Source: DATEJJ01 sp039649115
GTDB lineage: Bacteria; Actinomycetota; Actinomycetes; Mycobacteriales; Micromonosporaceae
NCBI GenBank assembly: GCA_039649115.1
Contig: JBBWZQ010000282.1
Span: 15,780 to 79,779 of the forward strand
Direction of reading: 5' to 3'
Length of the DNA stretch: 64,000 nucleotides
Under the pieces are notes generated by a model, which was not told where the DNA came from, made no database searches, and saw only the letters and a list, made by a program, of their open reading frames with translations. Each line of letters starts with the position of its first letter. The stretch's first letter is position 1. The position numbers and the translations under genes were made by a program. Of this stretch, positions 51,530 through 59,623 are shown piece by piece.

Positions 51530-51559
51530 TTGACGGATCAATGATTGTTGAGCGATCCT
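51530..51559 (+). promoter_or_regulatory. Candidate promoter and GntR operator for the GH3-headed operon
   Basis: TTGACG (51530-51535), an 18-base spacer and GATCCT (51554-51559). The operator ATTGTTGAGCGAT (51544-51556) lies in the spacer; 51543-51558 equals the reverse complement of 16283-16298. The -10 is poor, so activity is less sure than for the other promoters. Confidence 0.5.
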
Positions 51560-51615
51560 TGGTTCGGGGCATGCCGGCGGGGGGTCGGCACGGTCCGGCA
51601 CCGGGGGGAGAGATC

Positions 51616-53340
51616 TTGGGCGTCGGCCAGCGGTTCAACAGGCGACGAAATCAACCAGAACCGATACTCGCACCGAAGTCAGCGCCTGAAGACTCGGGAG
51701 AAGACTTCCTGCGGAAGACCCGATCGGCGCTGCGCAGGCAACGGGAAACGCACGTGCATCCCGAGCGGTTCATGGCGGGCACATTCGACGATCTGGTCGC
51801 CCAGGTGCGGGGCACCGTCTTCGCCCGGGACCACGGGCTGTCCGGCGCGGTGCGCACGGTCACCGACTGGCAGAAAGCGATACCCATCCGCGGCTACGAG
51901 GGCTTCACCGGATACGTCGACCAGCAGTTGGGTCGGCGGCCGAAGGTGCTGACCCGCAACGGGCCGTACGCGTTCCTGCGCACCTCGGGAACCTCCGGCC
52001 GGCCGAAGGTCATCCCCACCACCGACCATTGGCGTCGCCGCTACCGGGGGCCCGCCTTGTACGCCCAATGGGGCCTGTACTTCGAGCACCTCCGGGCCGC
52101 CGACGTGCGCCCGGATTCGGTGATCGACCTGTCCTGGGCGCCCAGCGTGGACAGCGAGCGGATCGGGGGGTTTCCGGTGTACAGCATCACCCAGCGACCG
52201 GGGGCCCGCACCGCCGCGGACTGGGCGCCGCCGTGGCTGGGCATGCCGTGGTTCGGCGGCGACTCCAGCGACCTGTACCCGCTGATCAGGTGGCTGTCCG
52301 GCCGGGACGTCCGGCTCGTGGTGTCGGTGAACCCGTCCCGGATCACGCTGCTCGCCGAGTGCCTCCGGGAGCACACCGACCAGTTGTTGCGCGACCTGTA
52401 CCACGGCACGCTGCGCGGCGGGCCGCACCCGGCGCTGCACCGGGAACCGGCGCTCGTCCGGCGCCTGGAGGTTGCCCGCGACGCCAGGGGGCAGCTGGAA
52501 CTCGCGGACCTCTGGCCCGAGCTTTCCCTGTGCGTGTGCTGGCGCTCCGCGTCGACCCGGCTGTACCAACCGTGGCTGGCGCGGATCGTGGCGGGCGCCG
52601 ATCACCTGCCCTTCAGTGCCACGGGTACGGAAGGCATCGTCACCATTCCGACCGACGGCCATCCCTCGGCCGGCCCGCTCGCCGTGGACCAGGGACTCTT
52701 CGAGTTCGTACCGTGGCACGACGACGACGCGGGTACCGCGCTGCCGCCGGATGCGCCGACGGTGGATCCGCTCGACGTCGAGGTCGGCTCCGCGTACCGG
52801 CTCGTGATGAGCCAGGCCAACGGGCTGTACCGCTACGACACCGGCGACGTCTACGCCGTCGCCGGCCGGGTGGGCCGGGTACCCCGGCTCGAATTCCTCC
52901 GCCGCGCGGGCTTCCAGAGCTCCTTCACCGGCGAGAAGCTGACCGATTCCGACGTCTACGCCGCCACCTGCCGCGCGCTCGGCGTCGCCTCGCCGGACTG
53001 CCCGTTGTTCACCTGCGTGCCGGTGTGGGCGGAGCCGCCCTTCTACACCGCGGTCATCGAACGGTCGTCCGAGGATGCCCCGGTCACCGCGCTGGCGGCC
53101 CGCCTGGACAGGGCGCTGCAGGACGTCAACGTCGAGTACGCCGACAAGCGCCGGTCGCGGCGGATCGCACCGCTGGTCGTGCGGCTCGTGCCGCCCGGCA
53201 CCTTCCGGCGGGTCGACGCGTCCGGCAGCCGGGCGGGCACCTCCCAGGTGCAGGCGAAGCACCTGTGGATCCAGCGGGACGCCGCGCTGCTCTCCGTCCT
53301 CGACCGGCTCGCGCCGGTCGAGGACCGAAGGGCCGCCTGA
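51616..53340 (+). CDS. GH3-family acyl-adenylating amide synthetase
   Basis: 574 residues from TTG 51616, with GGGGGGAG five bases upstream; ATG 51541 and 51571 are in-frame alternatives. GH3 signatures: the ATP motif FLRTSGTSGRPKVIPTT near residue 120, WRSASTRLYQPWL, FSATGTEGIV (the middle nucleotide motif), GLYRYDTGDVYAV, then FTGEKLTDSDVY and DVNVEYADKRRSRRIAP at the end. GH3 proteins adenylate carboxylic acids such as jasmonate or indole-acetate and join them to amino acids. They are uncommon in bacteria. Heading a cluster operon, it probably forms an acyl-amino acid amide without a carrier protein. Confidence 0.85.
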   Translation: MGVGQRFNRRRNQPEPILAPKSAPEDSGEDFLRKTRSALRRQRETHVHPERFMAGTFDDLVAQVRGTVFARDHGLSGAVRTVTDWQKAIPIRGYEGFTGYVDQQLGRRPKVLTRNGPYAFLRTSGTSGRPKVIPTTDHWRRRYRGPALYAQWGLYFEHLRAADVRPDSVIDLSWAPSVDSERIGGFPVYSITQRPGARTAADWAPPWLGMPWFGGDSSDLYPLIRWLSGRDVRLVVSVNPSRITLLAECLREHTDQLLRDLYHGTLRGGPHPALHREPALVRRLEVARDARGQLELADLWPELSLCVCWRSASTRLYQPWLARIVAGADHLPFSATGTEGIVTIPTDGHPSAGPLAVDQGLFEFVPWHDDDAGTALPPDAPTVDPLDVEVGSAYRLVMSQANGLYRYDTGDVYAVAGRVGRVPRLEFLRRAGFQSSFTGEKLTDSDVYAATCRALGVASPDCPLFTCVPVWAEPPFYTAVIERSSEDAPVTALAARLDRALQDVNVEYADKRRSRRIAPLVVRLVPPGTFRRVDASGSRAGTSQVQAKHLWIQRDAALLSVLDRLAPVEDRRAA

Positions 53341-53342
53341 GG

Positions 53343-54587
53343 ATGCCGATCCGTTCGGTGCTGGCCGGCGCGGTGCGCGTACCGATGAGCGTGCCGTTCG
53401 TCCACGCGGGTGCGGCGCGGCGGCACTGCGACTCCGTCCTCGTCCGGGTGGATGTGGACGGTACGGTCGGCTGGGGCGAAGCCGCCCCGCGCCGGTACGT
53501 CACCGGGGAGACCGCCGAGGGGGTCCTGTCGGACCTCGCCGCGCTGGACATCGCGCGGTTGTCGTCGCGCATCGACAGCTCCTCGTTCGACAGTGCCCTG
53601 GCCTCGATGGCCGCGCTCGACCTCCCCGCGCTGCTGGGCCGGGGGCGTCCGCATCCGGCGGCCGCAAGCGCGGTGGAGTGCGCGCTGCTCGACGCGGTGT
53701 GCCGCGGCTCGGGGCGCTCGTTCGGGGACGCGCTGGACCGGCTCGGGCTGGCGTACCGTCCGCTGCCCGCCGACCGGCCCATTCGGGTGTCGACGGTGCT
53801 GGACCTCAGCCGTGGCGTCGAGCAGTTCCTGGCGGCGACGGCGCCGGGGCTGCTGGCGACGCCCCGCCTGGTCAAGCTGAAGGCCTCGGCGGACCCGGAC
53901 CGCACGGTACAGGAGGTGCGGAGACTCGCGGAGGCGCTCCCGGGCCCGGTGCGGCTGGCCGTCGACGCGAATGGCGCCTGGCCGCCGGCGGTGGCGCTGG
54001 AGACCGCCGCCCGGCTGGCCGACCTGCCGGTCGCCTGGCTCGAAGAGCCGACCACCCCGCGCTCCTGGGACCTGCTGCGGGCGATCCGGCGGCGCAGCGC
54101 CATCGGCATCATGCTCGACGAGTCGTTCACCGGCGCGGCGGATGTGCCGGCCGCCGCGTCCGGCGCCGCCACCCACCTCAACCTCCGGGTGTCGAAGTGT
54201 GGCGGCCTGCTCGGCGCCGCGCGGCTGGCGGCACTGGCCCGGTCGCACGGCCTGCGGTACCAGGTTGGCGTGCACGTCGGCGAGGTCGGGCCGTTGTGGG
54301 CCGCGGCGCGCTGGCTCGCCGCCGCCCTGGGTGACGCCGAAGCCGTGGAGGGCGGCCAGCAGGACCGCTGGTTCCCCGTTGCGTTGACCGTGCCGGCGTA
54401 CACCGCCGACCGCGTCCACGGCACCGTCGCGCAACTGCGCGGGCCGGGCAGCGGCGTCGTTCCGTCCGATGAGCTTCTCCGGCACTTCCGCGCCGGGTTC
54501 ACCTGGGAGAGAGGGGCTGACCATGACCGTCGGCGAACTGCGCGTACGCCCTGGACCGCTGCGCACGCTGCGCCTGTCGCTGACTGA
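53343..54587 (+). CDS. Enolase-superfamily racemase/epimerase (MLE or dipeptide-epimerase-like)
   Basis: 414 residues, ATG 2 bases after the GH3 stop. The barrel shows the superfamily pattern: VKLKASAD with the K-x-K pair, LAVDANGAW (Asp), WLEEPTTPRSW (Glu), MLDESF (Asp-Glu) and the second-side Lys in LRVSKCGG. This K-x-K plus Lys set is that of muconate lactonising enzymes, OSB synthases and L-Ala-D/L-Glu dipeptide epimerases. In a peptide-type operon dipeptide epimerisation is attractive. The end overlaps the UbiA gene by 65 bases. Confidence 0.85.
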   Translation: MPIRSVLAGAVRVPMSVPFVHAGAARRHCDSVLVRVDVDGTVGWGEAAPRRYVTGETAEGVLSDLAALDIARLSSRIDSSSFDSALASMAALDLPALLGRGRPHPAAASAVECALLDAVCRGSGRSFGDALDRLGLAYRPLPADRPIRVSTVLDLSRGVEQFLAATAPGLLATPRLVKLKASADPDRTVQEVRRLAEALPGPVRLAVDANGAWPPAVALETAARLADLPVAWLEEPTTPRSWDLLRAIRRRSAIGIMLDESFTGAADVPAAASGAATHLNLRVSKCGGLLGAARLAALARSHGLRYQVGVHVGEVGPLWAAARWLAAALGDAEAVEGGQQDRWFPVALTVPAYTADRVHGTVAQLRGPGSGVVPSDELLRHFRAGFTWERGADHDRRRTARTPWTAAHAAPVAD

Positions 54588-55431
54588 GACCCGTCCCGGG
54601 GTCCAGCTGCTGTACGCCATCCGGTACACGACCGGAGCGGCGCTCGGCATCCTCACCTCCCACGGCTCGATCCGCCCGTCGCTCGTCACGGGTCTCGTGG
54701 CGTGGACGCTCGGCACGATGTCGGTCTATCTCATGAACGGTGTCATGGACGTGACCGAGGACCGGGCCAACGGCTCCGGGCGCCCCATCGCCTCCGGCGC
54801 GCTGGACGTGTCGCGGGCCAGGCTGATCGTCGCCGCGTTGGCGGTGCTCAGCCTCGCGTTCGGCGTGCTGCTGCCGATCCAGGCGACGTTGATGGTGCTC
54901 GTCCTCCTCCTGCTCGGCTGGTTCTATTCGGGACCGCCCTGGTACGCGAAGCGGAACCCGTTCTGGGCCTCGACCTCGCTGGTGCTCACCGGCCTGGCCG
55001 CCTATGCCGCCGGATACTGGTCGGCTGGCGGCGGCCGGCCGGACCGCGAGGTGGTCGTCCTGGCTCTGGCGATGGCCCTGGCCATGGGCCTGGTCGGCGT
55101 GCCGGTGAAGGATCTGTCCGATGTGGAGGGTGACCGGCTGGCCGGCCGCCGGTCGTGGCCGGTCATGTGGGGCGAGGCGCGGGCCAGGCTGGCCATCTGC
55201 TGCGTCGCGCTGGCCGGCGGCGGCGTGTTCGTCATCGCCGCGGTCCGCTGGGCGCCGGCCCTGATCGCCGCGTCCGTGGTGGCGGCGACCGGCTTCGCCG
55301 CGATCGCGGTCGCCGTCATGAGCCGGTGGAGCCACGGCCCGCGCGGCAGCCGCCGCCGCCCGTACCGCATCTTCATGGTGGCCGCGTACCTCACCCACCT
55401 GGCCGCCGTCACCGGCGCCGCACTGTCATGA
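54523..55431 (+). CDS. UbiA-family prenyltransferase
   Basis: 302 residues. Both Asp-rich motifs are present: N72-x3-D76-x3-D80 (NGVMDVTEDRANGSGRPI) and KDLSDVEGD. About nine hydrophobic segments, so it is an integral membrane enzyme. UbiA enzymes move an isoprenoid from diphosphate to an acceptor, often aromatic. No prenyl diphosphate synthase or obvious aromatic acceptor is in the window. The ATG at 54523 was chosen because earlier starts would enter the enolase gene further. Confidence 0.84.
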   Translation: MTVGELRVRPGPLRTLRLSLTETRPGVQLLYAIRYTTGAALGILTSHGSIRPSLVTGLVAWTLGTMSVYLMNGVMDVTEDRANGSGRPIASGALDVSRARLIVAALAVLSLAFGVLLPIQATLMVLVLLLLGWFYSGPPWYAKRNPFWASTSLVLTGLAAYAAGYWSAGGGRPDREVVVLALAMALAMGLVGVPVKDLSDVEGDRLAGRRSWPVMWGEARARLAICCVALAGGGVFVIAAVRWAPALIAASVVAATGFAAIAVAVMSRWSHGPRGSRRRPYRIFMVAAYLTHLAAVTGAALS

Positions 55432-56300
55432 CCGGCGGACGCCGCACCTGGCTGACCGCGGCGGACGGCACCCGGCTGGCGATGCGGCACTGGACATCGC
55501 CGCGGTGCCGCGCGGCCGTGTTCTACATCCACGGCATCCAGAGCCACTCGGGCTGGCTGTTCGAGACCGGGCCGCGGTTGGTGCGGCTCGGGATCGAGGT
55601 GTACGCGTTGGACCGCCGCGGATCCGGCGCGAGCGGCGGGCTCCGTGGCCACCTGCCGTCCTGGCAGGCGGTGCTGGACGACTACGCGACGGCGCTGCGG
55701 GAGGTCCGCGCCCGGTGCGCCGGCCGGCCGGTCACCGCGCTCGGCCAGAGCCTGGGCGGCAGCATCCTGGCCGCGTCGCTGTGCGCGCCGGGGCCGGCGG
55801 CGTTCGACCGGGTGGTCTTCTGCGCACCCGCGCTGGGCCAGCAACGCAGCCGGCACGGCGACGCCGAACTCGCCCGGCTGCGGCGGCAGGACGGCACGCG
55901 GCCCGTCCCGGTGGACCTGGCCGACCGCCACTACACGGAGGAACCTCGATACCTCGACTTCATGGCCGCGGACCCGCTCATCCTGCGGTCGGTCACCGCG
56001 CGGACCCGTGCCACGCTCGTCGCGATCGAGGACGTCTACTGGGCCTGGTCGGACCGGGGCAACCGGTTCGCGTGTCCGGTCGCGCTGGCCGTCCCCGAGG
56101 AGGACCCCATCATCGACACCGCACAGTCCCGCCTGGTCCTGGCGCGGCTGGCGCCACAGCTCACAGCGCGGTCCTTCGCCACCCGTGGTCACTATCTCGA
56201 ATTCACGTCCGAGCGGTCGCGCTACTGGGAGTGGGTCGCCGGCATCGCGGGCGGCGCGTGCCCGGTGGGTGCGGGCGGGCGGACCGGGGTGCGGCGGTGA
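55428..56300 (+). CDS. Alpha/beta hydrolase (monoglyceride-lipase/serine aminopeptidase-S33-like)
   Basis: 290 residues, ATG overlapping the UbiA stop as ATGA. It has FYIHGIQSHSGWLFETGPRL for the oxyanion region, YALDRRGSGASGG, the nucleophile in GQSLGGSI, Asp in AVPEEDPIID and His in TRGHYLEFTS. This matches Hydrolase_4 (monoacylglycerol-lipase like) proteins. It may remove an acyl group or cleave an ester on the product. Confidence 0.87.
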   Translation: MTGGRRTWLTAADGTRLAMRHWTSPRCRAAVFYIHGIQSHSGWLFETGPRLVRLGIEVYALDRRGSGASGGLRGHLPSWQAVLDDYATALREVRARCAGRPVTALGQSLGGSILAASLCAPGPAAFDRVVFCAPALGQQRSRHGDAELARLRRQDGTRPVPVDLADRHYTEEPRYLDFMAADPLILRSVTARTRATLVAIEDVYWAWSDRGNRFACPVALAVPEEDPIIDTAQSRLVLARLAPQLTARSFATRGHYLEFTSERSRYWEWVAGIAGGACPVGAGGRTGVRR

Positions 56301-57754
56301 CCCGGACCGGCCGGCCGGACGAGGCCACCCGGGCCGCACCGGTCGACGGGCTGCGCACCATCCAGGTCCTGGCATGTTGTCTGGGCGCGTTCCTGGCCGT
56401 GCTGAACCAGACGCTCGTGGCCACCGCGCTGCCCGCGATCCAGCGCCGGTTCCAGGTCGACCACGCCACGGTCTCCCTGGTGGTGGACACGTACACGCTC
56501 ACCCTGGCCGGGCTCATGCTGTTGTCGGGATCGCTCGCCGACCGCCTCGGCCGGCGCCGGATGTTCCTGTCCGGCCTGGGCGTGTTCGCGGTCGGCTCCG
56601 CCGGCTGCGCGCTGGCCCCCGGACTGGAGACGCTGGTCCTGGCGCGGATCGTCCAGGCGGCGGGCGGTTGCCTGCTCACGCCGGCGACCCTCGCCATACT
56701 CGTGCACAGCTACCGCGACCGGGGCCGGCGCACCAGAGCCGTCGGCATCTGGTCCGGCGGGGTCGGCGCCGGCGTCGCCCTCGGCCCGCTCGTCGGCGGC
56801 GCGCTGTCCGACACGTTCGGCTGGCCGTCGATATTCTGGCTCACCGCGGTCTGCGCCGTCGCGTCGATCGGCCCCGCGCTGACCCTCCCCGAGTCCCGTT
56901 CCGCCACCGCCCGGTTGGACCTGCCCGGCCAGGCGGCGGTGATCCTGTTCCTCGCGGCGCTGACGTACACGTTGATCAATGGTGGCGAGCGCGGGTGGAC
57001 GTCCCGGCGGGAGCTCGCGTCGTACGCGGCGGTACTCCTGCTGGGCGCGATCCTGGTGATGGTGGAGCGCCGGGCGCCGCACCCGGTGCTGGACCGGTAC
57101 CTGCTGGCCCAGCGCGACTTCGTGGGCTCGGCAACCGCGATCTTCCTGGTGTACGCGGCGATGATGGCCTTCGTGGTCTACACCGCGGCATACCTGCAGG
57201 AGGCGCGGCACCTGCACGCGACCGCGGCCGGTGCCGCGATGCTCCCCTCGATGGTCCCGGCGATCCTGCTGGGCAGCAGGGCGGGACGGATCGCGATGAG
57301 CTTCGGCACCCGCCGGCTGGCGGTGCTCTCCTGTCTCCTCATGAGCTGCGCGCTCGGCGCGATGGCGGGCAGCCCGATGGACCAGCCGCTGGTCTGGTCC
57401 TGTGCCGGGTACCTGATCCTCGGCCTGGGGTTCGGTCTGTTCGTGGGACCGGTCACCGCGGCCGCGGTGGGTTGCGCACCAGCCGACCGCGGCGGCGTCG
57501 CCGCCGCGACGGTCAGCGCGGTGCGGCAGGTCGGCAACACCCTCGGCGTGGCGGTCGTCGGTGCCATCGTCGAGGCCCGGGTCGCCGCGGCGCGCACGTC
57601 GCCGGTGCGCGGCCTGTCCGCGGGTGTCCACCTCGGCTACCTGGTTACCGGCGCGGGTGCCCTGCTGGCCGCCGCACTGGCCGCCGCCGTCCTCCGGCCG
57701 CGCCGGCACCGGGCGCCGGGCCTGCCACAGCACGAGGGACGGAGGGCGGGATGA
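56297..57754 (+). CDS. MFS transporter, DHA2 (EmrB/QacA) type
   Basis: 485 residues from GTG 56297 (GTGA overlap). Motif D1 near LNQTLVATALPAIQRRF, motif A GSLADRLGRRRMFL, and motif C GAGVALGPLVGGALSDTFGWPSIFWL. About 14 membrane segments. Third exporter of the locus and second of the DHA2 class. Confidence 0.9.
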   Translation: MTRTGRPDEATRAAPVDGLRTIQVLACCLGAFLAVLNQTLVATALPAIQRRFQVDHATVSLVVDTYTLTLAGLMLLSGSLADRLGRRRMFLSGLGVFAVGSAGCALAPGLETLVLARIVQAAGGCLLTPATLAILVHSYRDRGRRTRAVGIWSGGVGAGVALGPLVGGALSDTFGWPSIFWLTAVCAVASIGPALTLPESRSATARLDLPGQAAVILFLAALTYTLINGGERGWTSRRELASYAAVLLLGAILVMVERRAPHPVLDRYLLAQRDFVGSATAIFLVYAAMMAFVVYTAAYLQEARHLHATAAGAAMLPSMVPAILLGSRAGRIAMSFGTRRLAVLSCLLMSCALGAMAGSPMDQPLVWSCAGYLILGLGFGLFVGPVTAAAVGCAPADRGGVAAATVSAVRQVGNTLGVAVVGAIVEARVAAARTSPVRGLSAGVHLGYLVTGAGALLAAALAAAVLRPRRHRAPGLPQHEGRRAG

Positions 57755-58602
57755 GGCTCGCGAACGTCGGCGGGCGGGCGCATCTCGTCAGCGGCGACCG
57801 GATCGTCGACATCGAACGGGTCAGCGGGGGTCGCTTCCCCGCCGACCCCATGGCGGTCTTCCCGTGCTGGGCTGAACTGTCCACCTGGGCCGCACACGTC
57901 GACGTCGACGGGGCCGAGGTGCTCGACCCGACCGGCCTGGCGGCGCCCGTGCCGCACCCCCGGCAGGTCTTCGCGGTGGCCAGCAACTACCGGGACCGTC
58001 CGGTGGTCGTCGAGGGTTCCGGGCCGCTTCCGGTGACGTTCACCAAGTTCCCGTCCAGTCTGGCCGGACCGTACGCGAAGCTGCCGCTGCCGACCGCGAC
58101 GGTGGACTGGGAGGTCGAACTCGTCGTGGTCATCGGCCGCCCGACGCACGCCGTGCCGGAGGATCTGGCCTGGGACTTCGTGGCCGGAGTCACCATCGGT
58201 CAGGACTATTCCGAGCGGACTCTCCAGCTGGGCGGCCCGACGCCCCAGTTCAGCCTCGCCAAATCGTTTGCGAATTTCGGGCCGACCGGTCCGGTGCTGG
58301 TGACCACCGACGAACTCGCCGACCGGGACGGACTCGACCTGCGCTGCACCGTCAACGGCGCGACGGTGCAGGAGGCCAACACCCGGCAGATGATCCTGCC
58401 GGTACCGGCGCTCGTCTCGCGCCTGTCGGCGGTCTGCACGCTCCTCCCGGGCGACCTCGTCTTCACCGGTACCCCCGGCGGGCTCGGCATGTCGATGCGC
58501 CCGCCCCGGTACCTGCGGGTCGGCGACGAGGTGCGCAGCCACATCACCGGCATCGGCGAACTGTGCAACGTCTGCGTACCGGCGGGCCCGCCGGAGCCGT
58601 GA
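57751..58602 (+). CDS. Fumarylacetoacetate hydrolase-family protein
   Basis: 283 residues, ATG overlapping the MFS stop as ATGA. The metal-binding acidic residues lie in TVDWEVELVVVIGRP and GQDYSERTLQ. Further features are SFANFGPTGPVLVTTDEL, VQEANTRQMI and the C-terminal LLPGDLVFTGTPGGLG. The family includes hydrolases, decarboxylases and isomerases of 2-oxo acids with Mg. It ends the GH3-headed operon and abuts the stop of the convergent LLM gene. It suggests the pathway handles an acylpyruvate or 2-oxo acid. Confidence 0.87.
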   Translation: MRLANVGGRAHLVSGDRIVDIERVSGGRFPADPMAVFPCWAELSTWAAHVDVDGAEVLDPTGLAAPVPHPRQVFAVASNYRDRPVVVEGSGPLPVTFTKFPSSLAGPYAKLPLPTATVDWEVELVVVIGRPTHAVPEDLAWDFVAGVTIGQDYSERTLQLGGPTPQFSLAKSFANFGPTGPVLVTTDELADRDGLDLRCTVNGATVQEANTRQMILPVPALVSRLSAVCTLLPGDLVFTGTPGGLGMSMRPPRYLRVGDEVRSHITGIGELCNVCVPAGPPEP

Positions 58603-59511
58603 CTACTCCGGCGCCAGCGCGTCGAGGATCTCCTCGGCCCGGCTGGTGGCCGCGGCCGGATCCGCGTCCGGGGAGCCGACCTGCGGATCCCAGTTGAGGT
58701 CGAGGAAGACCTCGGTGACTCCCTGTTCGCCGAGCCAGCGCAGGTCCGCGCGGACATCCTGGTACGTGCCGGCCAGCCGGGGCCGGTCCGCGCCGCCCGG
58801 GTGACCGAGGCGCAGCACGCCGCGGACCACGACACGCACGCTGGCCGGGTCCCGGCCGGCGCGGCGGGCGGCGGCGTGCACCACCGCGATGTCGGCGCCG
58901 ATCCCGGACAGGTCGTGGGCGCTGCGGGTGATCCAGCCGGCGGCGAGCCGGCCGGCACGGCGCAGGGCCGCCGGTGCCGAGCCGCCCAGCAGCACCGGCG
59001 GCCCGGGGCGCTGCACGGGCTTGGGTGCCATCCCGGCCGGCGGGACGGTGTAGAACTCGCCGTCGTACCGGCTGGTCTCGTCGGCCCACAGGGTGTGCAG
59101 CACGGCGAGGTACTCCTCGGCCCGGGCGCCACGCCGGTCGGCGGACGCGCCGGTCGCGGTGAACTCGGCCGGCGACCAGCCCACGCCCAGGCCGAGGTCG
59201 AGCCGCCCGCCGCTCAGCACGTCGAGCGTGGCCGCCTGCTTGGCCAGGACCGTGGGCGACACGAACGGCAGGTTCACCACGGCCACCCCCAGCCGGATGC
59301 GCGCGGTGTGCGCCGCGGCGAAGGCGAGGGCCACCAGCGGATCGAGCACGCTCTGGTACACCGGGTCGAGGCTCTGGTCGGCGCTGACGAGCAGCCGCTG
59401 GAAGGCCCACACCGAGCCGTACCCCAGCTCCTCGGCCCGCGCGGCGAACCTGGCGACATTGCCGGCAGTGGCCCACGCACCCGACACCGGCAGCCCGAAA
59501 CCAACCCGCAT
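58603..59511 (-). CDS. LLM-class F420-dependent oxidoreductase
   Basis: 302 residues. Luciferase-like barrel: GFGLPVSGAWATAGNVARFAARAEELGYGSVW, RIRLGVAVVNLPFVSPTVLAKQAATLDVLSGGRLDLGLGVGW, RRGARAEEYLAVL and PVLLGGSAPAALRRAGRLAAGW. This arrangement is that of F420-dependent actinobacterial oxidoreductases; an FMN enzyme cannot be excluded. It is divergent from the sugar/polyamine-type importer operon and lies outside the GntR-operator region. Confidence 0.88.
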   Translation of the reverse strand: MRVGFGLPVSGAWATAGNVARFAARAEELGYGSVWAFQRLLVSADQSLDPVYQSVLDPLVALAFAAAHTARIRLGVAVVNLPFVSPTVLAKQAATLDVLSGGRLDLGLGVGWSPAEFTATGASADRRGARAEEYLAVLHTLWADETSRYDGEFYTVPPAGMAPKPVQRPGPPVLLGGSAPAALRRAGRLAAGWITRSAHDLSGIGADIAVVHAAARRAGRDPASVRVVVRGVLRLGHPGGADRPRLAGTYQDVRADLRWLGEQGVTEVFLDLNWDPQVGSPDADPAAATSRAEEILDALAPE

Positions 59512-59623
59512 CCGCCGAACCTAACATTTGTGCGTGTCCGAGTGCGTAACTCATCTTTCGCCAGCAAACTGTGGGGACGCCGCACCGGCAACTGACCTCC
59601 GTTTCCCTGAATGGAGACATGTC

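Larger units (their letters stand above)
51119..51615. promoter_or_regulatory. 497-base divergent control region between the LeuA-headed and GH3-headed operons
   Basis: I see no gene here; the proposed GH3 start is TTG 51616. Two control modules are listed separately (51304-51342 and 51530-51559). A third, weak operator-like match ATTGTTGAGCCCC (51117-51129) lies across the LeuA-like start codon. The long 5' leader of the LeuA-like message (about 170 bases) shows no obvious riboswitch or attenuator. Confidence 0.5.

Noticed and set aside
53343..54587. Dedicated menaquinone OSB synthase
   Set aside because: The residue set fits OSBS, but no other men genes are present and the gene is fused by spacing to GH3; a general enolase-superfamily call was kept.
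16443..58602. NRPS, PKS, terpene cyclase or lanthipeptide core enzymes
   Set aside because: No KS, AT, A, C, T or LanM-like motifs were seen in any frame. The AONS-like and GH3 genes are free-standing enzymes.
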